64,000 bases of DNA, taken from contig OX419755.1 of NCBI GenBank assembly GCA_948567375.1, positions 5,399,001 through 5,463,000 of the forward strand, written 5' to 3'. Positions 34,529 through 44,319 of this stretch are shown piece after piece. The translations under genes and the position numbers were made by a program. Source of the DNA: Lunularia cruciata. Lineage: Eukaryota > Streptophyta > Marchantiopsida > Lunulariales > Lunulariaceae. The notes beneath the pieces were generated by a model. The model did not search any database. It was not told the origin of the DNA and saw nothing but the letters and a program-made list of their open reading frames with translations. The first letter of the stretch is position 1, and each line of letters starts with the position of its first letter.

Positions 34529-35850
34529 TTGGAGTTACGAAGTGGTAGGGCTACTATGGTAGGTAGTAGAGGAGCTCCAGTTCATGGAGGACAAGGTGGT
34601 AGAGGTGGTGGTAGAGGATCTACACCTAGTAGGAGTGCAGTACCTGCCCTTACTTCTGACACAACTATGGCTACTCGGATTGAGCAGTTGGAGCAGAGAT
34701 TGGCTAGTATGGCTATTGCTCAAAGGAAATCAAATTTGGGTGCTGAGGCTTCCACCTCATATGCTGGTGATAGAGATGCTTTGGACTTCATGTGCAGAGC
34801 AGCACAGGTGGATGCATCTGCAGTAGTGACTAGGAGTGCAGTATGTGCTCCAAAGCCTAGAGGAGCATCAATGGAGTTGGACCCACAAAGAGGAGAGGTT
34901 AGGAGACAGGTCAGACTTCCCCAGTCTTTCACGCTATCTGAGGCATTGCAGACAACATCCATGGTTCCTAGACATCCTAGTGTAGGTGTGGTAGGTGGTG
35001 ATGGAGTACATGATGGACTACCTGCTAGTCAGCCACTTGCTACTATAGAGACTGAGTCTAGCATGATGTTGGGGGTGGCTCAGCTGATTATACGGCATCC
35101 TTTGTTTTCAACTAGTGATATGTTTACATTGGGAGTTGACTCAGCCCCAGTATTCCGGTTGGCTGCCACGTTGTGTGAGAGTAGGGATGGTGCAGTTCCT
35201 ACTACTAGAGCAGAGGTGGTTGGTAGTGGAGCTGACTTGGTTGAGGAGCATGGGATCCGTTCAACGACCAGTGGTTTATGGCAGGCAATAGCGGCTAGAT
35301 TGGAGGAGTTGCCAGCTAGATCGGCCTTTGAGAGAGCACGGTTCACACCTGGTGTTGTCCTATTGGATAACCAGAGGGGGATTTTTTTTTTGGTGGGACC
35401 TTCAGGGAAGGTCTATACACCACAGAGAGTCTTGTTAGACTCCGGTGTGTAGCCCCTTATGTTGGGGAAGGCTACAGTTGTCGGTCTGGAGTTACGGAAG
35501 ACCGATGTGGAGAGGTATCTATTTCAAATGCAGACATCTCTAGGTGGTGGTTCAACACAGTATATCACACGTGGGGAGCTTGTTGTCCAGGTTCAGCCTG
35601 GTCATCCGACTGATAGCTCGGTGGTGAGAGCTCAGGCTATTGCAACAATAGTTGAGTCATATGATGTGCTAGTTGGGGGGCAATGTTATACCCCATGGGT
35701 TTCAGCATTGACTATTAGGAGGAGACAGCCTCTTATAGACCTGGTTGGCAGTCTGGTGAGGGACAGGTATATTGCCTACCAAAATGCTTCAGTAGTAGCA
35801 GTCTTGGCTCACTACAGTCCAGGACCATGGCAACATCAGTTTTAGCTTTT
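34529..35850 (+). pseudogene. Gag-Pol linker and aspartic protease of element 1
   Basis: A 307-codon open frame starts after the second knuckle. It has a Gly-rich segment, a short coiled-coil-like part (IEQLEQRLASMAIAQR) and a long linker, and ends in VLLDSGV. The protease active-site triplet DSG is at 35438-35446. A TAG at 35450-35452 breaks the frame where element 2 reads CAA. The frame resumes with PLMLGKATVVGLEL and YDVLVGGQ, typical of gypsy retropepsins, until TAG at 35843-35845. Confidence 0.7.
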
Positions 35851-37446
35851 AGTGGTGCAGTTACTTGGCCTGGTGACTTGTTAGAGGGGAACGCCCATGT
35901 AGAGGATACTCCAGTACTAGAGGAGACCACTCGGCTTTGGATTACAAGTGGGATTGTTCCATCCACTTTGGATGTTCCATTGTGGAGTTTAGAGGAGGCA
36001 TTGCAGTAGCATGCAGATCAGTTGGTGCAGCAGGCTTGGAGTGGAGCCTTTGTACCATCAAGAGATGAGTGTGAGGATGAGCCTCCAGAGGCGATTGCTT
36101 TGACACCTCTGGATATCACACTCATTGCTTGGCAATATCCAGTAGAGTGGATATGCATATTGGAGTTGTTTGGTGGGTTCAGCACCGGACTAGCTGCGGT
36201 GTTATAGGTGGGTATCCAAGTATAGAGGTACTTGTATGTAGAGAGGGATGAGACTGCTAGGCGAGTCTCTCTATATCATGTGGCACACTTGGCCTATTGG
36301 TATCCAGAGTTATTACCAATGTCAGCAGTCAGAGGTTACCAGAAGGCCCTACCAAGAGACATTTCCTTGTTGGGGGCGCATGACCTAGAGAGACATGGGC
36401 CTATTCACTTGGTGATTTTTGGATGGCAACGTCAGGGACATACACGTGCTGGTAGAGGATTGGGTCTTTAGGATCCTTGTTTAGTGTGTTTTGGGAGATG
36501 TTACGGATACTACGACATCTCCAGGTTCATCAGTCTATTTCTCCAACTTACCTTTTGGAGAACGTTCCTTTTGATGGGTGATTCTCGCACTAGAGTTATG
36601 GCAAGTACACATTAGGTCCATTCTTGGATGGGACCTACTGTATTGTTAGATGTAGCTAGAGTGGGATCACGGGCTTATTGTCTTCATCTTTGGTGGACGA
36701 ACCTCTTACCCAGAGAGGTTCTACAATGTGCTTATGATGGGATTCAACGACTGGACCACATTCTTGTTGATGATATCTTGGATGTTGGGCGTCAGTCTTA
36801 GACAGTGGTAGTAGCTGATAGGTCACCTATGGTAGTGGTGAACCTAGTTGGACAGTCTAGAGCCGCATTTCCCACACTCATGAGTTTCCCAGGCTCTCAT
36901 GCTTTTTGAGAGAGAGGACCTAGACTTGTTTGGGACTCACAGTTACAGCAGTTGGTGGAGCCCAATGTTGATGAGAGAGAGCGGGCAATGGGTTTTTGCA
37001 TCAGTATTATCGCTGTTCCAGTAGTGTCAGAGGCATCCAAGCGTCAGGTGTTAGGTCAGGCTATGGACCTAAATTGTTTGACCTGGATTGTGAGCCTTGG
37101 CTTGGCAGAGTAGCGTAGGATGCGCTTGATAAGCATCACCACTCGGACACTTGTGAGCCCTGTGCCTATCGAGACGATTCAGGCACATTTTGGAGGCAAT
37201 GGACCGAGTGGACATGGTATTCTTGGGACACATCCAATAGCTACTAGGGAGAGTGGTTTACTCGGAGTCCATCCAGGTGAGCGTGGGCTACTTGGATTAA
37301 CCCTTTGGTCCACATGGGATGCAACCAAAGGATGTGTGGAGCTTGCAGCGAGAGTGGAGGGAGTTTTTCACACAGAGGTTGGGACCTCTAGTGGTCGGGA
37401 GCATGATGCTATTGCTCCCAAGGGCCCATTGTAGCAGGCAGTCAGT
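35851..37446 (+). pseudogene. Conserved Pol segment between protease and RT, element 1
   Basis: About 1.6 kb that stays co-linear and protein-like between elements 1 and 2 in matching frames (for example YVERDETARRVSLYHVAHLAY and SWMGPTVLLDVARVGS). No named domain is recognised. It is longer than the usual protease-RT spacer of Ty3/gypsy elements. Stops are again mostly TAG (36007-36009, 36207 region, 36800 region). Confidence 0.5.
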
Positions 37447-38940
37447 ATGTCTTCCACTCCTACTACAGTTACAAAGGATACTTGGGAGCTAGATCTTGGA
37501 CCCAAGCTTACTAGAGAGGAAAGACGGAGGGTTTGGAGGTTCTTGAGGAGTCACATGAGTTGTTTTGCCTTCAGTATGAAGGATTTGGGTGCTCTGAAGG
37601 GACTTGGTATACGGATTGAGCTGACTAACGACACACTAGTTTTCCAACATCCTTATCGATATAGTGATATGGAGAGGACATTGATTTAGAGCCGGAGTAG
37701 TGACCTTTTTGAGGCTGGTTTGGTAGAGATTTCACATGGAGAGTATGCATCAGCGACAGTGATGCCAGCCAAGAAGGATATGCATGGCAACTATACAGAT
37801 AGGCGGATGTGTGGAGATTACCGTCCTATCAACCGACAGACCAAGGCTGATTGGTATGCAATGCCTACACCGGAGGAGATTTTTGATGCAATTAGGCATG
37901 CAAAGGTCTTCAATACTTTGGATCTTCGAGTGAGATATCATTAGTTGCCAATCAGGAAGGGGGATAAGTCCAAGATAACATTTTGGGCTATTGATCCTCA
38001 TGGTAAGGATGTGATATATCAGTGGAGGCTCTTACCATCTGGGTTAAAGATTGCTCCTGTTGAGTTCCAGAGGGTCATGGATAGGATCCTAGCTGGATTG
38101 GATTTTGCTTGGTGCTATATTGATGACATTTTGGTTTATAGCACTACTGCGGAGGAGCATGAGAGACAGTTGTTGGAGGTGTTTGAGAGATTGAGATCTC
38201 ATGGACTCAAATTACATCTTGGGAAATGTAGGTTCTTCCACAAGCAGGTTGAGTATTTGGGTCACACTATCTACCTCGGAGGACTTGGTGTTCAACAGAC
38301 CAAGGTGGAGGCTATTGCACGTATTCCTCGGCCTACAGATTTGAGTAGAGTGCAAGCATTCCTTGGGTTGGCAAACTTCTATCGCCGCTATGTTAGAGGA
38401 TTTAGTGCCATTGCTAAGGCCTTGACGAAGCTGACCAAGCTTACACATGAGTGGTGCTGGGAGATGAGCAGGAGAGAGCTTTTGTAGAGCTCAAGGAGAG
38501 GTTGACATCTGCTCCTATTTTGAGGAGACCAATTAGGGGATGACCATTTCAGGTTCACACTGATTGGAGTATGTTGGGGCTTGGAGCGGTGCTCACCCAG
38601 CATGATGATGAGGAGAAGGAGTTTGTGGTGGCCTATGCTAGTTGCTCCAACAATTCAGCAAAGGCAAAGTATAGTTCATATGAGGGAGAGTGCTTGGCAG
38701 CAATTTGGGCAGTAGCACATTTCCGATGTTACCTATTTGGTAACCCCTTCACTCTCATCATTGATCATCAGCCGCTGAAGTGGTTGAAGGAGTCCGACAA
38801 GCTTTCAGGGAAGCTTGCATGAAAGGCTCTGATTTTACAAGAGTATGATTTCACGGTTGTTCACACACCTGGAGTGGTGAACCGTGATGCAGATGGGTTG
38901 AGTAGAAACCCATGTCCCAGCTAGTAGGATCAGACCGGAG
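37447..38940 (+). pseudogene. Reverse transcriptase and RNase H of element 1
   Basis: RT motifs are in order: MCGDYRPINRQT, TPEEIFDAI, FNTLDL, QWRLLPSGLKIAPVEFQRVM, YIDDILVYS (YIDD at 38116-38127), GKCRFFHKQVEYLGH and FLGLANFYRRYVRGFS. RNase H follows with HTDWSMLGLGAVLTQ, YEGECLAAIWAV, IIDHQPLKWL and DADGLSRNP. TAG stops at 37687-37689 and 37942-37944, a one-base deletion near 38460 relative to element 2, and a TGA near 38820 inactivate it. Confidence 0.85.
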
Positions 38941-39119
38941 CACGTTGGCATGGTGAGACAGATGAGGAGATGGTGCCAGGTTGGCATGCATCGGCCTTTC
39001 TATGTATATTTGCAGAGGCTTTGGTGGTATCTCTCTCAGCACATACAGGAGGAGTTATTGAGGTCATAGATCCAGAGAGTGAAGATATTGGTATAGTTTA
39101 GCGAGACATTCATGATGAT

Positions 39120-40060
39120 GTCTTAGTGATGGACTATCTTTGCATTGGTGTTGTGGGTGGCATAGTTGGGGCCAAGGAGAGAGACCGTGTTCTTCAGCAA
39201 GCAAGACGATTCAGATTGGAGGGTAGACACCTTTTGCGTGTATGGAAGGATGGTAGAGTGCGAGTAGTACCACTTCCATCACAGAGACCACAGTTGGTCC
39301 GTCATGCTCATGAGGAGCTAGGACATTTTGGAGTAAAGTGTACATATAGCTTACTCCAGAGTCATTATTGGTGGCGCGGTATGCAGACCAAGGTACATCA
39401 ATTTGTTGCCAGATGTGTGGTTTTTGATCGAGTTAGAGCATCATTCAATGCTCCTACGCCATAGTTACACCCATTACCTATCATGGGATTGGGTTACCGT
39501 TGGAGTTTGGACTTTGCCAGACCTTTACTGCTGACTGTGAGACATCATTGGTATGTTTTGGTGATGGTGAAGCACTTCTCCAAGTGGATTGAGTTGGTGG
39601 TACTTCTTGACAAGTCTAGTGAAGGGACAACTTACTCGTTTCTGAATCAAGTTCTTAGTCATTTTGGTGCACCAACTGAGGTTTTGACTGATCAGGGTAC
39701 AGAGTTCTTGGGGGAGTTTCAAGTCTTGTGTGACAAGGCTTTGATTGATCATCGTACTACATCCCTATATCACCTTGATGCAAATGGCTTAGCAGAGAAA
39801 GTGGTTCAGACGGTGAAGAGAGGATTGCGAAAGTATGGTTTGTAGAGAGGCCACTTGAGAGATTGGGATCTCCAATTACCTTGGTTGGCCATGGACTATC
39901 GGTTTAGCCGGCAAGCCTCCTTAGCATCCTTCTCTCCATACTTTCTATTATATGAATGAGATCCAGATTTACCTGCAGCTATTTGTCGAGATGCTACTGT
40001 AGTTTTGGACTTGGATGACCCCGATGTATGGATGAGTGCATGTTCTTAGTGGGCAGAGAT
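39120..40060 (+). pseudogene. Integrase of element 1 (zinc-binding and DDE core)
   Basis: The zinc-binding part HAHEELGHFG...ARCVVF has lost its last cysteine (Cys to Phe); element 2 keeps C-x2-C. The catalytic core has WSLDF, LTDQGTEF and the glutamate in NGLAEKVVQTVK, giving the D, D, E triad. It would join element DNA to host DNA with a short target duplication, consistent with the AGGT flanks. TAG stops at 39462-39464 and 39843-39845 disrupt it. Confidence 0.8.
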
Positions 40061-40070
40061 CTTTTGGAGA

Positions 40071-40546
40071 GTGATGCCGATGGCCTTTGAGAACTTGGCA
40101 ATTGCTCAACATAAAGATACTTTACGCTATGCTACCATTCAAGGAGGAGGTTATAGACCCTCGATCCGTCAATTTCATCCAAGCAATTATGTATATCTAC
40201 AGCAGACAACACTGATGACACTTGATGTTTCTACAGGCCGCACTATCTTGAGAGTGCGTGAGGCTTTGCCATCTGGAGTCCTTGTGTTAGAAGGATGTGA
40301 TAGTGTTGTTTGGAAGGATTATGTACGCAATTGTGCGCCATGCCACCTCCCAAACATTGATGGTACTATGGACCCAAGCTTGGCACTTGTATGTGTAGGC
40401 TTGAGATGTATGTTATGCGGCTCTTCTGGTGGAGCTGCTACTATGTTAATGTGTGATAGCTATTCGAGAGGATGCATATGGCATGTATGACTCCTCCCCT
40501 CATGGTGGTTCCTCAGGGACTGTGGTTATGTCCTAGATGTACTTAA
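40071..40546 (+). pseudogene. Integrase C-terminus: SH3-like region plus PHD finger, element 1
   Basis: After the core come NLAIAQHKDTLRYATI, an SH3-like stretch (NYVYLQ, ILRVREALPSGVLVLEG, NCAPCHLPNIDG) and a C4HC3 PHD finger (40407-40540): C-x2-C, C-x2-C, H-x2-C, then PPL...VPQGLWLCPRC and a TAA stop at 40544-40546. The fourth zinc ligand reads Tyr in this copy, and a short insertion near 40470 shifts the frame inside the finger; element 2 has the intact CDSCSRGWHMAC. PHD fingers read histone H3 tails, so the domain may steer integration as chromodomains do in other gypsy clades (inference). Confidence 0.8.
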
Positions 40547-40705
40547 CCTATAGCTAGTTCGTTCTTTATATGGTATAGATTGCAGACATGCGACTAACGA
40601 TGGGGCTCCATAGCACCCGGCCTCTTGATCTTTGCCCATTAGAGGGTATACCATATACTTAGAGTAGATGGCTATCTGGAGTTAGAGGGATCTAACCGCT
40701 AGCTA

Positions 40706-40711
40706 GGGGGG
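40706..40711 (+). promoter_or_regulatory. Candidate polypurine tract (G6) before the first 3' module A
   Basis: AGGGGGG lies four bases before the TGTGGCAC that opens module A. It is the only obvious purine run between the Pol stop and the 3' repeats, so it is the likely plus-strand primer site. Its place in front of A rather than B matters for how the termini are interpreted. Confidence 0.4.
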
Positions 40712-40715
40712 CAAT

Positions 40716-40822
40716 TGTGGCACTTTAGAGTCTATGTATGACTTATGTGTGAGTTGTGCTTCTATAGTGTATGATGTTGACAGCGATGTATGTTGTGTAG
40801 TGATGTATATACGCATGACAAC
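40716..40822 (+). repeat. Terminal module A, inner 3' copy of element 1
   Basis: 107 bp starting TGTGGCACTTTAG and ending CATGACAAC. It directly precedes module B and matches 41259-41364 closely. There is no counterpart after the 5' module B. Confidence 0.8.
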
Positions 40823-41258
40823 TGTCACGCCATTTGTAGTGCTGCATCTAGATTGCTCAAACACTGGAGTTCTAGTGATAGTAGTTAGAGTTATTTCAGC
40901 AGTATCTCAAAGACTAATTTCTGACGGTCAGATTTAGTGTTTGGGGTACTGACTTCATGGTGGGGCCCACTGTCACTTTGCACCGTTGAGTGTGCCGTCA
41001 GCAGGACCGTTAGGGTTTCAGAGCTAGCTCGAGTCTAGGGGGTATAGTTTCAAAGTGAGCTCCAGAGAGCTCACTTCTCTGATGTTGAGCCTTCGAGTTC
41101 CTGGATATGGTGGACAGAGGCCGGCGAGTGTCACCTGGATTCTCTATGCTTGAGTGGGTGTAACTATAATCAGTGCCCAGTTGTTGGCAGTTTATAGAGT
41201 GACAAATCAAGTACGGATCTGAGTTGAGTTGAGTTGAGAGTGGTAAGCAATCTGATTA
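40823..41258 (+). repeat. Terminal module B, 3' copy of element 1
   Basis: 436 bp matching 31461-31910, with a short deletion of a 'caccgtttg' phrase and scattered substitutions. It ends TCTGATTA and is followed by module A. Confidence 0.8.
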
Positions 41259-41364
41259 TTGTGGCACTTTAGAGTCTATGTATGACTTATGTGTGAGTTG
41301 TGCTTCTATAATGTATGATGTTGACAACGATGTATGTTGTGTAGCGATGTATATATGCACAACA
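41259..41364 (+). repeat. Terminal module A, outer 3' copy of element 1
   Basis: About 105 bp ending ATGCACAACA, which forms the 3' terminus of the element. It is followed by the target duplication AGGT. Confidence 0.8.
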
Positions 41365-41368
41365 AGGT
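41365..41368. repeat. Target site duplication AGGT, right copy
   Basis: It matches 31457-31460. Joining left flank ...TTTTGTGT, one AGGT, and right flank GCTTGGACA restores a regular unit of the host array. Confidence 0.75.
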
Positions 41369-42430
41369 GCTTGGACAAAAGAGAGAGGGATTTAGAATGT
41401 GAGGAGTTAGTTGTGTAGGGTTTTGTGCAAGACATAGAGAAGAGAGGGGAATTTTTTAACATTGAAGGGATGTGCAAGAGCTAGAGAGCCTGGACAAAGA
41501 GAGAGAGAAATCAAATGTGAAGGTTGTGTAGGAGCTAGAGAGCTTAAGAAAAGAGGGAAAATTTTGAATGTGAAGAGTTGGTTATGCAGTGGTTGTGCAG
41601 GGTATAGAGAAGAAGAAAGAGATTTTTGAATATGATGAAGGGCTATGCAGGAGCTGGAGAGCTTGGACAAAGAGAGAAATAAAATGTGAAGGGCTTTGTG
41701 CATGACATAGGGAAAAAGAGAGAGAAATCAAATGTGAAGGATTTTGTGCAGGTGCTTGGACAGAAGAAAGAGAATTTTGAATGTGAAGGGCTTTGTGCTT
41801 GGACATAAAGAAGAGAGGAATTTTTGAATGTGAAGAGCTAGTTGTGCATGACATTGGAGAGAAGAGAGAGAATCTTGAATGTGAAGGGCTTTGTGCAAAA
41901 CATAGAGAAGAGAGAGGGGAAATTGAAATGTGAGGGCTGGAGAGATTGGACTGCAGAAGGAAGAATTTCAAAGGAAGGTTAGACAGGAGGGTTGGGACTC
42001 TCTCGAAGGAAGAGTTTGTGGCTGCAAGGAAGAATCTCGAGAGAAGAAGCCTGCTGGACAGAGGATTTCTAAAGAGTGAAGGGGTTTGCTAAGACTAAGC
42101 TGAAAATGAAGCATCAAATGAGTGAGTGAGGTCTGGACAGGGGAACCCTTGAGGAGAAGGACTGTACTGAAAGGAGAGAAAAGGAAGGGATATTTGAAAA
42201 GACTATGCAAAGAAATAAGGATCCAAAGAAAAGGAGTAAGCACTTTGTGACAAGGAAGGCAAAATTTTTGGGAAAAAGAGCTTGGTATGTAGAGAGAGAG
42301 AGGGAAGAAGTTTCAAAGGGACAAGGATGGACAAGGCTGGACAGGGCTGACAAGAAGATTTCCCATAGGAGAAGAGCTTGTGCAAGAGAGAAGAAAATTT
42401 CAAGAGGTTTTGTGCAGGACAGTTGGGAGA
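41369..42430 (+). repeat. Purine-rich array, right part
   Basis: Units of about 60 bp: AAGAGAGAGAAAT..TGAATGTGAAGGGCTTTGTGC followed by AGGACATAGAG or AGGAGCTAGAGAGCTTGGACA. These are the same phrases as at 31150-31456. The minus-strand open frames here are shadows of the stop-poor repeat. Confidence 0.75.
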
Positions 42431-43440
42431 GTTTAGGTGGTCATTGTTTAGTCTAGAGCTGTTTGCTTTTCCCCAAAGAGGTTATAAACTGCAAGGTTTG
42501 GTATTTTGATGAATCTGATATTTCTCGTGAACAAATGTGTGTATTCTGATCTGTGAATAGTGTCAAGGGAAGGACTCCATTTTAGGAGCTCTCAGTCCAG
42601 TCTACGTAAATGGAACAATTTAATGATCTTGATGCTTGAGTTTGAGTCCAATCAGATCACTTGGAGGCTATTCTACAAACACCACCAAACCCAATTCTAT
42701 GAGCCCTACCAGATCCAAAACCACAAATCAAAAATTAATAGAACACAAATAGTCATGTGAAGGTCAATGTTAACCCGCGAAACTTAACATAAAAACCCCT
42801 CAAGAAGAGCCTACCATTGGGAGCAATTGTAAAAAATTTGCTCTATCAAGAAGGAGAATTGCCAACCACACAAGAGTAGAGATAATGTTAGACTACAGGA
42901 AACTTTGAGGCATTGACAATAGAGGAATTTACGCATGAGCAGCTAGGTGCTTGATGCACTCTTGAGACCAAACAATCCCCATGACACCGGCAGTGCCAGT
43001 GGGCATTGACCCGCATTGCCGGGCATCATCTCGTACCACCGTATAGTTTACATTTCCTTGCACTTGTCCACTAGTACTAGCGGGCGTCACTCCATGGTAT
43101 TTTTCCAAATTTCTCTATGTAGTAGTGGCACCGAGCGCCTCCTTGCATCTTTTGCACCTATCTGCCAATACCGGTAGGCATCACCCCGCAACATCTCTAT
43201 AGTTTTTTCTATGCAATAGCGGTGCCAAGTGCCGCCCTACATTTTTTGCTTGTGACTCGGCACCTCCAAGCACCTTCTAGTGGCGATTAGTGCCATCAGG
43301 GATTGGGATTGATGTTTAAGTTGATGTGGTTTGTGCTCTTTGTAGGTTCATCTATGTACTGAGTTTGTAAACTCTTGGGACAAGAATTCATGCCAAGGTT
43401 TGGTCAAGGGGAGATGGTTTCATTTAAATGTAGATGTAGT
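42431..43440. other. Unclassified repeat-type DNA with a GGCACT-type module
   Basis: No gene is supported. At about 42960-43270 the short-repeat module (CACCGAGCGCC, TGGGCATTGACC, GGCGTCACTCC and similar) reappears. Confidence 0.4.
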
Positions 43441-44010
43441 TAGAGAAGCACTTGCAATGCCAAGGAGGAGGACACCAAGGAGGAGAATTGTTCTTTACAC
43501 TATTGTTTTAGATTGGTTTTCCTAATGAGGTAGAGTTGCAAAGAGGTATTTGGCAAGACAATGTGTGTATCTTGCTTTCAAGCCTTTCTTCCAATTGATG
43601 GGTCTACTTTTGGCACCAAGTTTGAGGCCCAAGATTGTACATGGGCATTTGGTTCTCAACACCAAGACAAAGGCAAGGAGATTTGGTGTGGAGGATTATG
43701 ATTGGAGGGAGTTGGCATTCCGAGCTATCATTGCAGAGGTGGATAGTTTGCAAAGCCAATTGAGGAGACCCAAGGAGTGTAGGTTCAGAGTCACTTGCCT
43801 TACTTACCTCTTTGTGGAGAGAGGTTTCACTCTTCAGGAAGAAGTGATGTTTTTGAGTGATGGAGAGGAGGAGATTATAACAATGAAGAAGAGGATGATG
43901 ATCATGATGATGCAGAGAGTGAGGACAAGGACAAGAGTGATGATGATAAGAGGATGAGTGAGAGGATGAAGATGGTTAGTGATTGCTTAGATTTGAGTTT
44001 TTGCATATTT
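43440..44010 (+). pseudogene. Decayed coding segment of unknown transposon type, acidic tail
   Basis: Continuous protein-like translation (VREALAMPRRR..., then the open frame 43550-43957) contains LNTKTKARRFGVEDYDWRELAFRAI and VDSLQSQLRRPKEC. In a shifted frame a strongly acidic/basic tail follows (EEEDDDHDDAESEDKDKSDDDK). I do not recognise the family. The region ends in AT-rich DNA. Confidence 0.35.
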
Positions 44011-44319
44011 GTATATTTGAAAAAATACCAAGTTTTATTATACATACACCAGATTTAATAAATGAGTTAATTTAACATGGCTTATTTAATAAATTTTTGT
44101 ATTGGACTGATTGATTTTAAAGTGAGGTTTATTTGATGGATGACTAAATGTACCACTTGTGAACATGTGTTCAATATATTTGTGTTGAGATAGCTCTTTC
44201 TCCCTCTTCTTCACCTTCACCTCTTTCTCAATTAGTAGAGGGGGCACTCCTCGGCGCCCTTCAGAGTACCTTCACCCTCTTTTTGTCTTTTTGACATCAT
44301 GCATGTTTTAGATGATTGT

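Larger units (their letters stand above)
31461..41364 (+). mobile_element. Ty3/gypsy element copy 1, PHD-tailed Pol, split terminal repeats
   Basis: A 9.9-kb element bounded by TGT...ACA ends and a 4-bp AGGT duplication, inserted in a purine-rich array. The order is module B, a leader of about 1.3 kb, Gag with two zinc knuckles, protease, RT, RNase H, integrase, SH3-like region, PHD finger, G6 tract, then modules A, B, A. It is non-functional: there are about fifteen or more in-frame TAG stops plus frameshifts. The domain order (integrase last) identifies Ty3/gypsy. The terminal arrangement differs from a normal LTR element because the 5' end lacks module A and an extra A sits in front of the 3' B. 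Confidence 0.85.

Noticed and set aside
33252-40546. Alternative genetic code with TAG read as glutamine
   Set aside because: TAG sits where the sister copy has CAG or CAA, so read-through would make sense of the Pol frames. But other stop types and frameshifts also occur, the copies differ in which codons are TAG, and the INTS9 gene has no internal TAG in 849 codons. Methylation decay explains it better.
31461-41364. True DIRS element with tyrosine recombinase
   Set aside because: The terminal repeats look DIRS-like, but Pol carries a zinc-binding region and a D, D, E integrase core, a retropepsin DSG motif and a target duplication. No tyrosine recombinase motif was seen.
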